DNA from: Shewanella denitrificans OS217
GTDB lineage: Bacteria; Pseudomonadota; Gammaproteobacteria; Enterobacterales; Shewanellaceae
Assembly (NCBI RefSeq): GCF_000013765.1
Contig: NC_007954.1
Location: 3,720,001 to 3,784,000 of the forward strand
Length of the DNA: 64,000 bases
Reading direction: 5' to 3'
The notes under the pieces are model-generated. The model searched no databases and was not told where the DNA came from. It saw only the letters and a program-made list of their open reading frames with translations. The position numbers and the translations under genes are program-made. The number at the start of each line of letters is the position of its first letter. Position 1 is the stretch's first letter. Shown piece after piece: positions 38,144 through 46,528 of the stretch.

Positions 38144-39242
38144 TTAAAGTCCTGATTTTAAGCTGGCTTCAATAAACTTATCTAAATCACCATCTAACAC
38201 AGTCTGGGTGTTGCGGTTTTCAACCCCAGTGCGTAGGTCTTTAATGCGGGCGTCATCCAGTACATAAGAGCGAATTTGACTGCCCCAGCCTATGTCTGAT
38301 TTAGCGTCTTCGGCGGCCTGTTTGTCGACGTTTTGCTTCATCATTTCAAGCTCATACAGCTTAGCCTTAAGCTGCTTCATTGCTGAATCTTTGTTCTTGT
38401 GCTGCGAGCGACCACTCTGACACTGCACCACAGTATTTGTGGGTAAGTGAGTAATACGGATAGCAGATTCAGTCTTGTTGACGTGCTGACCACCCGCGCC
38501 AGATGCACGGTAAGTGTCGATACGAAGCTCTGACGGATTGATATCAATTTCGATATCATCATCAATTTCTGGGTAGACAAACACAGAGCAGAATGAAGTA
38601 TGGCGGCGGCCGCTAGAATCGAATGGCGATTTACGCACTAAGCGGTGTACGCCGGTTTCGGTGCGCAACCAACCAAAAGCATATTCACCAGTGAATTTAA
38701 TGGTCGCGCCTTTAATACCGGCCACATCACCATCAGTCACTTCCATGAGCTCTGGGCTAAAACCGTGGGCTTCACCCCAGCGAAGGTACATGCGCAATAC
38801 CATGTTGGCCCAATCTTGAGCCTCAGTACCACCCGAACCCGATTGAATATCCAGATAGCAATCCGCGCTATCATTGGGGCCTGAAAACATGCGGCGAAAC
38901 TCGAGGTCTTCCAAACGGCGCTCTAATTCGTCCAGCTCAGCACTGGCTTCGTTAAAGGTGTCTTCATCGTCTTCTTCTATGGCAAGCTCAACTAAACCTT
39001 CAATATCTTCAAGGCCCGAGTCCAAATCATCGATGGTTTTCACCACAGCTTCTAACGCTGAACGCTCTTTGCCTAGGGCTTGAGCACGCTCAGGTTCGTT
39101 CCACACTGCAGAGCTTTCAAGCTCAAGGCTAACTTCTTCTAGACGCTCTTTCTTATTAGCGTAGTCAAAGATACCCCCTAAGAAGCACTGTGCGCTCGGC
39201 AAGGTCCTTAGCTTTAAATTTTACCGGATTGACTTCAAACAT
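38144..39242 (-). CDS. prfB: Peptide chain release factor 2, with programmed +1 frameshift
   Basis: Terminates translation at UGA and UAA. The ATG at 39242 opens a short frame (MFEVNPVKFKAKDLAER...) that reaches an in-frame TGA at 39167-39165 in the context CTT TGA C. An internal AGGGGG Shine-Dalgarno-like sequence (39179-39174) lies three bases before the CTT. This is the classical autoregulatory +1 frameshift site of RF2. The main frame then carries the SPF anticodon-like tripeptide and the GGQ motif (ASGAGGQHVNKT). Both frames are otherwise intact. Listed as one gene spanning the shift. Confidence 0.97.
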
Positions 39243-39582
39243 GAATACTCAACTTTCTTCAATTAAAAATAGAATTTATCGGCGGCTATTCTACCTTAAG
39301 CCCAGCCTGAAACCTAGCCCTTAGGCCATGGCAAAGCTGATAGGATAACGAGTTTTTTTAATGTTAATTCAGTGTCCAAACTAAGTATAATGGCTAAACT
39401 TTAGCCGTATTTACGCCTGAGTTCTTGCTATCTCTTTATGGGAGAGCAGCATAATAGTGAACACTGATAGAGATAAAAATAAGTCATGATGGCATCTACT
39501 ATTACAATTTTGTGATAGCCACTAACTTTTTCTATTCCTAATATTATCGATAATGGCCTGAATTTCCCAAGGAGTTTAGCCG
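39243..39582. other. Divergent intergenic region between prfB and amidohydrolase
   Basis: A 340-base A+T-rich stretch that must hold promoters for prfB-lysS and for the amidohydrolase gene. No operator, repeat or RNA gene that I can defend; an AAGGAG ribosome-binding site precedes the plus-strand gene. Confidence 0.45.
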
Positions 39583-41289
39583 ATGAAAAAATATCCCTTC
39601 AACGCCACCCAATTGGCCGCCACAGCATTGTTCACCAGCTTAGGCTTAGGCTCATTAACGGCCTGCGCCACAGAAGAAGTAGCCGACACCTTACTCACTA
39701 ATGGACAGATTTATGGTTACCCACAGGCCAGTAGCTTGGCCATTAGTGACGGTAAAATTGTCCATATTGGCAGTAATAGCACCACTATGGATTATGTCGG
39801 TACTCAGACCCGAGTTATTGACCTTGAAGGCGCTTATGTGATGCCAGGTTTTATCGACAATCATAACCATGTGTTCGAGGCGGCTGGCGACATAGGCAGC
39901 GATTGCTTACTGGATAAAGTCAATTCACTTGCTGGATATATCACTGAGCTAAAAGCCTGTGGCAATCAAGACACTGACAGCGAGTGGCTATTAGGTTACG
40001 GCCATGAATTAGACGTTTTATTAGATTATCAATCACTTGGTAATGGTGAACAAACACCGCTTGAAATATTAGATAGTCTCTATCCGGACAGGCCCGTAGC
40101 CATCATGGAGCAAACCTCTCATTCCATGTGGGTTAACTCCATCGCCTTGGCAAGAGCCGGAATAACGGCTAAAAGCACTGCGCCTCAAGGGGGCAAGTAC
40201 CTTAAAGAGCCACACACTGGCAAGCTTTTAGGGGTATTACTCGATACCGCAGGCGATGAACTCATGGAGCTTGCCTGGAACGCCCAGCCCAATAGAGCCA
40301 AGGCCAACTATCAGAGCCTAATTAATGGCTTAGATGAAGCGGCCAAACACGGCATCACAGCCATAGGTGATGGCCGCCTCTATTGGCAGCGCGGCTGGTA
40401 TGAAACTTGGCAGCAAGTGGCAAAAGATAATGCCCTCACCGCCAGAGTCAGCCTGCGTCCTTGGGTGTATCCAGGCCAAGATGCGCAAAAGCAGTTAGCC
40501 TTTTTCAAACGTATTCAAACTGATGATACCAATGAGTTATTACTGGTCAATCAAGTGAAAATCTATACTGACGGCATCATCAATAACGGCACCGCCAGAG
40601 TATTAAGCCCCTATGTTTACAGCCCATTGACTGATAGCCCTTTGGGAGTGGATTACATTCCTGCTGGCGAGCTAAGCACGTGGCTGGTGAAACTGAATAA
40701 TCTAGGCTTTGGCGCTCATATTCACGCCATAGGTGATGCTGGGGTGCGTAATGGTTTGGATGCCATTGAAGTGATGCGAAAGCAAGGCGTCACTCGCCCC
40801 TACGGCATGACTCATCTTGAGATGGTGGCAGACACTGATATCCCGCGTTTTGCAGCGCTTAAGGTCGATGCCGATTTTCAGGTAGGCAATCATGACATAG
40901 CCACAGGAGATCACGATTGGGCCATCCCTTACCTAGGCAAGCAGCGCGCCAAAGCCTTGTTACCCGTACAGGCCATTTGGCAAACTGGCGCTAACACCAC
41001 CCTAAGCAGTGATTGGAATGTAAATGATATCAATCCATTAGTTGGGATATCCAGCGCCATCAAGATGCCAGGGCCGCTTGATATCAATAGTGCCATCGAC
41101 GCTTATACCATCAATGCCGCCAAAGCCTTAGGGTTAGAAAAAGTCACCGGCTCTATTACTTTAGGTAAGTTTGCCGACCTTGCGATTCTCGAGGGCGACA
41201 TCACCAAAATGACTCCAGCGGAAATCGCAAACACTCAACTGTTAATGACATTACTGGAAGGAGAAGTGGTATTTGAGGCGCAGGAGTAA
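39583..41289 (+). CDS. Amidohydrolase lipoprotein (amidohydrolase_3, YtcJ-like)
   Basis: A 568-residue metal-dependent hydrolase. The N-terminus has a lipoprotein signal with lipobox LTAC (Cys about 28), so it is probably membrane-anchored in the periplasm. The metal-binding NHNH motif is near 93-97, a second His cluster HIHAIGDAG near 385, and a conserved Asp region (SDWNVNDINP) near 472. The family hydrolyses cyclic amides and related compounds; the substrate is unknown. AAGGAG precedes the ATG. Confidence 0.88.
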   Translation: MKKYPFNATQLAATALFTSLGLGSLTACATEEVADTLLTNGQIYGYPQASSLAISDGKIVHIGSNSTTMDYVGTQTRVIDLEGAYVMPGFIDNHNHVFEAAGDIGSDCLLDKVNSLAGYITELKACGNQDTDSEWLLGYGHELDVLLDYQSLGNGEQTPLEILDSLYPDRPVAIMEQTSHSMWVNSIALARAGITAKSTAPQGGKYLKEPHTGKLLGVLLDTAGDELMELAWNAQPNRAKANYQSLINGLDEAAKHGITAIGDGRLYWQRGWYETWQQVAKDNALTARVSLRPWVYPGQDAQKQLAFFKRIQTDDTNELLLVNQVKIYTDGIINNGTARVLSPYVYSPLTDSPLGVDYIPAGELSTWLVKLNNLGFGAHIHAIGDAGVRNGLDAIEVMRKQGVTRPYGMTHLEMVADTDIPRFAALKVDADFQVGNHDIATGDHDWAIPYLGKQRAKALLPVQAIWQTGANTTLSSDWNVNDINPLVGISSAIKMPGPLDINSAIDAYTINAAKALGLEKVTGSITLGKFADLAILEGDITKMTPAEIANTQLLMTLLEGEVVFEAQE

Positions 41290-41349
41290 ATATCAGCCTC
41301 GGCATAACTAAGTGATGCCGCTGCCACCTTACATTAACCGCCTGAAGTG

Positions 41350-41391
41350 AACCGTCTTAAGTTAACTGATTGAATTTAACTTAAGGCGGTT
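41350..41391. terminator. Hairpin downstream of amidohydrolase gene
   Basis: Inverted repeat AACCGTCTTAAGTTAA with a 10-base loop and a complementary arm with one wobble pair. It begins 60 bases after the stop. No T run follows, so a terminator role is only possible. Confidence 0.4.
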
Positions 41392-41519
41392 AATTAGCAC
41401 ACCTAGTTGAGGATGTTGAGACTAAATTTATTAGTTTCTATATATCCTTAGCTACTTAAATCCCGCCATACAGGCTTGCCATGCCCTTTTTTACTTCACA
41501 AGAAGTCACCGACACGCTG

Positions 41520-41567
41520 CGCTTTTGATTTAAACCAGAGTCATCCATGACTCTTGATTTAAACAAA
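41520..41567. repeat. Long imperfect inverted repeat
   Basis: A nested palindrome: outer CTTTTG/CAAAAG, then TTTAAA on both sides, then AGAGTCAT/ATGACTCT around a two-base loop. Such a hairpin is not explained by a gene and may be part of a repeat element or structured RNA. Confidence 0.6.
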
Positions 41568-41838
41568 AGTCGAACATCCCGTCTGATGTGAAGGGACTCA
41601 CAAATGCCGCGATGGCATGGTCAATGATATTCCAGACATCATACTGACATTTCCCACGTCAATGTGGGTCCGATGCCAGAGGAGCGGCCATGGGATGGAC
41701 GGTCGTCTCGCAACTCTCGCCGTGTAGCGGCATGGTTCACCTCTTTAGCATCAGAGTGAGTAACCTGCTGATTTAAAAGTGATCGTTAAAGTTTAATCGT
41801 GGATGGCTCATTAAATTTTTGAAATTCTTGTATGGTTT

Positions 41839-42096
41839 TTACTTACCAAAATAGCGATAAAGTGTATTCCTTAGTAAATCATCATCTTGGGAAATGCATA
41901 TTAGTTTTTCTATTCCAATTAACTGGTATTTAGACCAGTAATATGTAGCCCACATTTTAGTGTTTTCTGGTGTTTCTTCGAAACCAACTGACCTTTTCAG
42001 CTGCCTCATACATTCAAACACAGTTTGTTCTGAAAAAGGCTCTCCTTTATTGATAGCCTCGATTAACTTTTTCGTTGTATCTATTTCAGCATGCAT
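41839..42096 (-). CDS. Small hypothetical protein, 85 residues
   Basis: An acidic-to-neutral 85-residue product without membrane segment or known motif (starts MHAEIDTTKKLIEAI, ends LYRYFGK). AGGTG lies upstream of the ATG. It sits at the left edge of the R-body island and is downstream of the broken reb copy in the same direction. Composition looks protein-like, but I do not recognise it. Confidence 0.45.
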   Translation of the reverse strand: MHAEIDTTKKLIEAINKGEPFSEQTVFECMRQLKRSVGFEETPENTKMWATYYWSKYQLIGIEKLICISQDDDLLRNTLYRYFGK

Positions 42097-42159
42097 GGAA
42101 CACCTAAGGAGTTAACGATGCTAGGCATAGTTAAACATCATTCTATCGCGTTTAAGAAA

Positions 42160-42197
42160 TTGGCGATATTGACACATTTCTTCAATCAATATCGCCA
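42160..42197 (-). terminator. Hairpin terminator after the reb pseudogene
   Basis: Inverted repeat TTGGCGATATTGA/TCAATATCGCCA. Read on the minus strand it follows the reb stop and is followed by ATTTCTT. The same hairpin stands after the intact copy at 58112-58150, so it was duplicated together with the gene. Confidence 0.75.
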
Positions 42198-42204
42198 GAG
42201 TAAT

Positions 42205-42474
42205 TTATTTATCAATAAATTCCTGCAGCACCGATGTGCCAGATGCAACATCCATGGCAAACATAATATTGACCCCCTGTACAAGCGCCGCCTGTGCAGT
42301 AATACCATTGTTTTGCTGGCCTGCTGTTGCGTTATGAGCGGCATTCGATAGTGCCTGGGTGGTCGCGAGCATAAAGTTACCCGTAGCCACTGCTGGCGTA
42401 TCACCGAGTACCTTAGTATTGACCTAAGATACTGAATCAGTAATTTGACTGTTTACTGCTGTTGGGAATGCCAT
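42205..42474 (-). pseudogene. RebB-family R-body gene, inactivated by an amber codon
   Basis: The frame starting at 42474 reads MAFPTAVNSQITDSVS and then TAG at 42426-42424, where the intact copy at 58.2 kb has CAA (Gln). After the stop the frame continues without further damage to a TAA at 42205. The remainder (VLGD.PAVATGNFMLAT.QALSNAAHNAT) is nearly the same as the 58.2-kb gene, and so are the ribosome-binding region and downstream hairpin. It is therefore a recent copy that acquired a nonsense change (two bases differ in that codon). Unless amber suppression occurs, no full-length Reb protein is made from it. Confidence 0.88.
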
Positions 42475-42629
42475 ATTTCTCTATCCTTTTAATTAACAAC
42501 TTACTACACGGCCATCCAGATAAAGCCCAGTATTCAAGTGATTGATTAACCAAACATCATACTTTCTAAACCCTTGAAGTAAAGCGGTAATTATTTTTTG
42601 GATTTTATAAGAAAACAAAGCGTTACTGC

Positions 42630-43541
42630 TTAGAACTGTGGTAAAAAACGTTTCCACTCTACCAGCATAAATGGATACTCTCCTGTCACATCCACTGTGG
42701 TATACCAGCTCTGTTTTGCACTGGTGTTGATCCCTTGATAATTAAATATCACTTTGGACACTAGCCGCTCCCCACTCCATGAGGTCATGACTTCAACATT
42801 AACCAATTGGTAACCATTAGGGTTAGGCCCTGCTGGGTTCGCTTTATAACAAAGGCTATAAGATTCTTCGAACACCCGTTTATTGTTATATAAAACATAA
42901 TTTAAGGCACGATCAGCATTTCTCGCGCCGTCATTGGCATTAAGTGAGCGGATTTCTTCAATTAACTCTTTCAATTGTTGGTTTGCATTGAGATCAATGT
43001 GACTTTTATTGACTGGGGTAGACTTCACAGGAATAAGATTACTCACGAGTACCCGTCCATCTGGCATCATCTGCCCTTGCATGATCACTTGTTGATCCTT
43101 TAACCCTAGTGCGGCGATAAACTGCATTAAGCTGTCATCTGAATCCGTGATCATAGTGTAGATATCATTGTTATCGACATTGAGGAACAACCAGTCCATT
43201 TCTCTGGCAACATACTCATTGTCCTTATGACTAAGCCCCTGATACAAAAGCGAATGAAGGGATGTATCCTGATTTAAACGTGTAAGGGCAACGTCATCAT
43301 CAACGTCTTTTAAGCTCGACACATCAACACCTGTCAACAAGCAAGCCTGATAGAACTCTTTTTCAATGCTTAGATTAGGAAAATACCCACTAATATGCCC
43401 CACCACATAAATGTATTCGTGAGTTTCAGCATAGTGGCCATTTTCTACCAAGCGTTCTGGCTCGCTTAACGTAGACAGTGCCCTCTGTGCTATCGCTGGC
43501 ACCTGTTGTTGATTATTCTGTTGATTTAAATCCGTCATCAT
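42630..43541 (-). CDS. PatG C-terminal-domain-like protein, paralogue 3
   Basis: A 303-residue protein. YIYVVGHISGYFPNLSIEKEF (about 45-65), a middle part with YVAREMDWLFLNVDNNDIYTMI, ADRALNYVLYNNKRVFE near 210, and a C-terminal TTVDVTGEYPFMLVEW match, in order, the standalone C-terminal domain found at the end of cyanobactin protease PatG. No protease domain is present, and no precursor peptide or PatA is nearby. Function of the isolated domain is unknown. GAGG precedes the ATG. Last intact gene of a three-gene minus-strand set. Confidence 0.7.
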   Translation of the reverse strand: MMTDLNQQNNQQQVPAIAQRALSTLSEPERLVENGHYAETHEYIYVVGHISGYFPNLSIEKEFYQACLLTGVDVSSLKDVDDDVALTRLNQDTSLHSLLYQGLSHKDNEYVAREMDWLFLNVDNNDIYTMITDSDDSLMQFIAALGLKDQQVIMQGQMMPDGRVLVSNLIPVKSTPVNKSHIDLNANQQLKELIEEIRSLNANDGARNADRALNYVLYNNKRVFEESYSLCYKANPAGPNPNGYQLVNVEVMTSWSGERLVSKVIFNYQGINTSAKQSWYTTVDVTGEYPFMLVEWKRFLPQF

Positions 43542-43553
43542 GGTCTTACCTCG

Positions 43554-44294
43554 CTAGGCTGTTTGGGGCAAAAAGTTTCTCAATGGGAAGTCAATAAAAG
43601 GGTATTCATCTGTGACATCGATACCACATGAATAAAACACTTCAAGTTCATGATTTTCGTAAGTCAGAATAATTTCAATTAGTATCCTTTCCCCTTCTTT
43701 TGAATAGGGTTTATAATTGATGTCCGTTAATACGCCTTTAAAATCCAATTGATTTAAGGCAAGCGCATTAAAGTTAACCACCACAAAATTCACTGCTCTG
43801 TGTTCGGCTGATAAACCATCATTGGCCTTTAACGTAAAGGGGATTATTTCTTCTTTGGGCAAACTAACGATGTTATTACACACAACCGTAGGCAAATTAA
43901 GATCATTTGCCTCACCTTCAACAAGACTTGCTCCTAAAGCACCAATAATGGCCACCTTTTGATAAGGCGGGGATTGCTTAAGCGCATCAATTAAGGCATC
44001 TAGCTCATTCTTATATTTGGGGAGTAAGATATAAGTATCAACATTATTGATGCTGAACACCCAGCTCACTTTTTCTGCAATGTAAAGATACGGCCGAAAA
44101 GTTAATACATCGAGAGGATTTTGGGTCGATGAATGGCTAAATACGCCATAAAAGTCATCTTTGGGTAACTGCAACTCTTTTGCTGCCGCTTCAAATTCTT
44201 TTTGAAGATCTCGCGTCGCAAGATACGGCCTCAGAAAGCCGATTGCATAGATGTGCGTGAACGGGTTTATTGCACTTGCCATCGTTTTATTCAT
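43554..44294 (-). CDS. PatG C-terminal-domain-like protein, paralogue 2
   Basis: A 246-residue paralogue of both neighbours. It keeps the same order of segments: IYAIGFLRPYLATRDLQKEF, FRPYLYIAEKVSWVFSINNVDTYILLP, EHRAVNFVVVNF and the ending CGIDVTDEYPFIDFPL. The frame opens two codons earlier (44300), but AGGA is better placed for the ATG at 44294. It starts 41 bases after the stop of paralogue 1 and ends 12 bases before paralogue 3, so the three form an operon. Function unknown. Confidence 0.7.
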   Translation of the reverse strand: MNKTMASAINPFTHIYAIGFLRPYLATRDLQKEFEAAAKELQLPKDDFYGVFSHSSTQNPLDVLTFRPYLYIAEKVSWVFSINNVDTYILLPKYKNELDALIDALKQSPPYQKVAIIGALGASLVEGEANDLNLPTVVCNNIVSLPKEEIIPFTLKANDGLSAEHRAVNFVVVNFNALALNQLDFKGVLTDINYKPYSKEGERILIEIILTYENHELEVFYSCGIDVTDEYPFIDFPLRNFLPQTA

Positions 44295-44335
44295 TGTCAT
44301 TTCCTATCAAAAGTTACCTATAATCAATCGTTCAA

Positions 44336-45319
44336 TCATCCTGCCATCAGTGTTAGCGGCATATAAACTTGTAATGGTGCATTCACAAAAGGAAACTGAT
44401 GAGTGACGTCTACACTGCAATGGTAGTGTTTTTCCCGCTTGGAACTTTTACTCTTATAAGTGAATACAAGGTCAACAATGACATGAGGGGAGGCGAGATC
44501 TGAATAACTGGTTTTCACATCATTGAGAAAAAAACCAACCTCATTAGCCTTCGAAACATTCTTTAACGCATGAGTGGTTAAATAGATTTCAGGGTATCGG
44601 TAGGCTAAATAATTTTTGGCGCGGCTAAAGTTCCCTCGACCATTATTGGGCTGATACTCTAAGCCTTTTAATACATCTTGGATCACTGAGGTTGTTACCC
44701 CAGTTTCACTTTTTAACGCCTCATGTAAATTGTCGAGTGTTTGACTGAAAAGATGATTACAAATCACCTTCGGCAAACTTAACGGCTGCGATGTAGCGCC
44801 ATTAACAAGGACACCAATCGCGGTAGATTGCACGGCAAGTAAACTATTCTCAGCAGGCTTTAACGCATCGATAAAACACAACAGCTCTGCTTTAGCCCTA
44901 GGCAGTAATAGGTAACTGTCTATATCATGTATCGTTAACACCCATTCAATTTGTTCCGCAATGTACAAATAGGGGCGAAAACCATTGCATGGGTCAATGT
45001 AATTCAACACCGAATAATAATCATGTTCACTGACTTTTAGCGTTCGCGCCGCACTATAAAAGGCTTGCTGCAGGCCTTTATTTGGGAATACTGGCTTTAG
45101 CACACCCACAGCGTATACATAGTTTTCAGTAAGATGATTCTGTTTAAGCTGAGTAACCGGCTCTGGCCCCGATGACAAGTTATTTGAGGCCGCTGATTGT
45201 GGTAATGCTTGATCAGCCTGTGATCCATTCATCAGCCCATCTGCTAACTCAATTTGAGGCATGAACACTGACTCTGTATTGTTTGTCGGTACTTCACCTA
45301 CATCCTTATGCTCCGCCAT
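44336..45319 (-). CDS. PatG C-terminal-domain-like protein, paralogue 1
   Basis: A 327-residue protein. A Gln/Asn/Ser-rich N-terminal stretch of about 65 residues precedes the domain. The domain has YVYAVGVLKPVFPNKGLQQAF, FRPYLYIAEQIEWVLTIHDIDSYLLLP, RAKNYLAYRYPEIY and SVDVTHQFPFVNAPL. These match the PatG C-terminal domain in order. GGGGAA precedes the ATG. First gene of the three-gene set, 280 bases from the next gene upstream. It may serve as a protein-binding module; that is a guess. Confidence 0.7.
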   Translation of the reverse strand: MAEHKDVGEVPTNNTESVFMPQIELADGLMNGSQADQALPQSAASNNLSSGPEPVTQLKQNHLTENYVYAVGVLKPVFPNKGLQQAFYSAARTLKVSEHDYYSVLNYIDPCNGFRPYLYIAEQIEWVLTIHDIDSYLLLPRAKAELLCFIDALKPAENSLLAVQSTAIGVLVNGATSQPLSLPKVICNHLFSQTLDNLHEALKSETGVTTSVIQDVLKGLEYQPNNGRGNFSRAKNYLAYRYPEIYLTTHALKNVSKANEVGFFLNDVKTSYSDLASPHVIVDLVFTYKSKSSKREKHYHCSVDVTHQFPFVNAPLQVYMPLTLMAG

Positions 45320-45598
45320 ATATTGTTCCCCTAAATAGCGACTAGACCCAATGCAATTCGGGTTTGATTAATCAACAAAAACATCGTATTTATGACTTAT
45401 CCGTCATGACACTACTCTAGCTATTGTTGAAAATATGGACTTGGTTAATCTGCGCTTTGAGTTGATAAAACCAGCGGAGGAATAGGCAGGAATAACGAAC
45501 GATTGAATATAAAAAGGTAATCGACAATATGTGGATAAAAGGAACAGGCCATAGGCTACAGGATCAACGTACGGCCTGCTCATTAACCACCAATATTG

Positions 45599-46225
45599 TT
45601 ACTGAGGGCTTACCCAGCGCATCTTACAAGCATTACTATTATCTCCAATTTTAACCGTGGGAAATGTTTTGCTAGGTACTGAAGAGCTACCGCAGGAGAC
45701 GACATTCAACATGATAGACCCGTTCTGTATTGCGCTATTTGAAGGTGAGCACTCACAAGCTTCACCACCGTAATAGCCTACCGAATACCCTGCAGAAACA
45801 AGCGCATCAACCAGCTGATTTCTGTCATCCAACAAAGGAATTGCTGTTTTAAAATCTTTATCGTCAAACCAAATGGTGATATCTATTGGCAGTAAAAAAC
45901 ATTGCAATTTTTTAACAATACTGATTGCCATCTTGCTTTTATCGCTCGAGCTACTGTTAAACTTAATCAATGGCATCAAAGCTAGATCGCAACCACTGCT
46001 GTCTATTATGGATAATAACTCTGCAGTGCTAAAATCAGAGATCTTTCCGGCACTACTCATATCTATTTCTCGCAGACAAAAATCATAATGCTGATCCTTG
46101 CTGCTGTTTGCTTGAATATATCCTTGCGTCACTACCTGATTAGCAATGAAACCTTGTGAATTCGCTAATGCATTGCTAGTTTTCAACGTTAATCTTGCTA
46201 CTGCGTCCGTTGCTAAATTTCCCAT
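45599..46225 (-). CDS. Hypothetical protein, 208 residues
   Basis: Not recognised. The N-terminal 40 residues (ATDAVARLTLKTSNALANSQGF) are Ala/Ser/Asn-rich and look helical, in a manner faintly like Reb proteins. The rest looks globular, with a Cys-rich C-terminal third (CECSP, SCGSSS, NACKMRW). No signal peptide. GAGGTGG is well placed before the ATG. It stands alone between the PatG-like operon and the AAA+ gene, reading in the same direction as both. Confidence 0.7.
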   Translation of the reverse strand: MGNLATDAVARLTLKTSNALANSQGFIANQVVTQGYIQANSSKDQHYDFCLREIDMSSAGKISDFSTAELLSIIDSSGCDLALMPLIKFNSSSSDKSKMAISIVKKLQCFLLPIDITIWFDDKDFKTAIPLLDDRNQLVDALVSAGYSVGYYGGEACECSPSNSAIQNGSIMLNVVSCGSSSVPSKTFPTVKIGDNSNACKMRWVSPQ

Positions 46226-46528
46226 TTTTCCACCTCGTCTCTGTCATGTTAATTACCTGTAGCGATTACAGGCTGCTTTACATCGATTACGTCTTGCACT
46301 TACGCAATTAACTATAAGCAACAGAGGTTTTACCAACTTGGTTGTTTCTCGCTATCCGTTTGTATTTATGACGGTGCGATTGGTATAACTGAGTATGGGC
46401 TATGGTTTTTAGATTAACGCATGAATCAATCTACAATATGATTGTGATAACTGAGCCGTTTTTTTCAGTGTTTATTATCCCGAGCTGAGGTTACTTAATA
46501 TTGAGCAACAAATAAGCTAACAGTAAGA
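46226..46528. other. Intergenic region with an IS-end relic
   Basis: About 300 bases between the AAA+ gene stop and the start of the 208-residue protein gene. It must contain the latter's promoter. The only recognisable item is the solo IS982-like end at 46465-46491. Confidence 0.5.
46465..46491. mobile_element. Solo IS982-type terminal repeat (relic)
   Basis: The sequence TTATCCCGAGCTGAGGTTA here differs from the right end of the complete IS982-family element (25477-25497) by one base over 19, and the upstream TTCAGT also matches. No transposase remains nearby. It is probably the scar of an excised or decayed copy, or a small non-autonomous derivative. Confidence 0.6.

Larger units (their letters stand above)
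41290..41838. other. Structured intergenic region at the left edge of the R-body island
   Basis: About 550 bases without a convincing gene. It holds a 16-bp hairpin (41350-41391), a long imperfect hairpin (about 41520-41567) and a short CCCAC/GTGGG hairpin (about 41656-41672). The sequence has the look of a Shewanella-type intergenic repeat or a decayed element, but copy number cannot be checked here. Confidence 0.45.

Noticed and set aside
42091..42351. Plus-strand open frame with a good AAGGAG ribosome-binding sequence (86 codons)
   Set aside because: It is antisense to the reb pseudogene and its product is Cys/His-rich without family character. The good ribosome-binding sequence is likely chance.
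42630..45319. Cyanobactin (RiPP) biosynthesis cluster
   Set aside because: Only the PatG C-terminal-like domain is present; no subtilisin protease part, PatA, cyclase or precursor peptide is seen.
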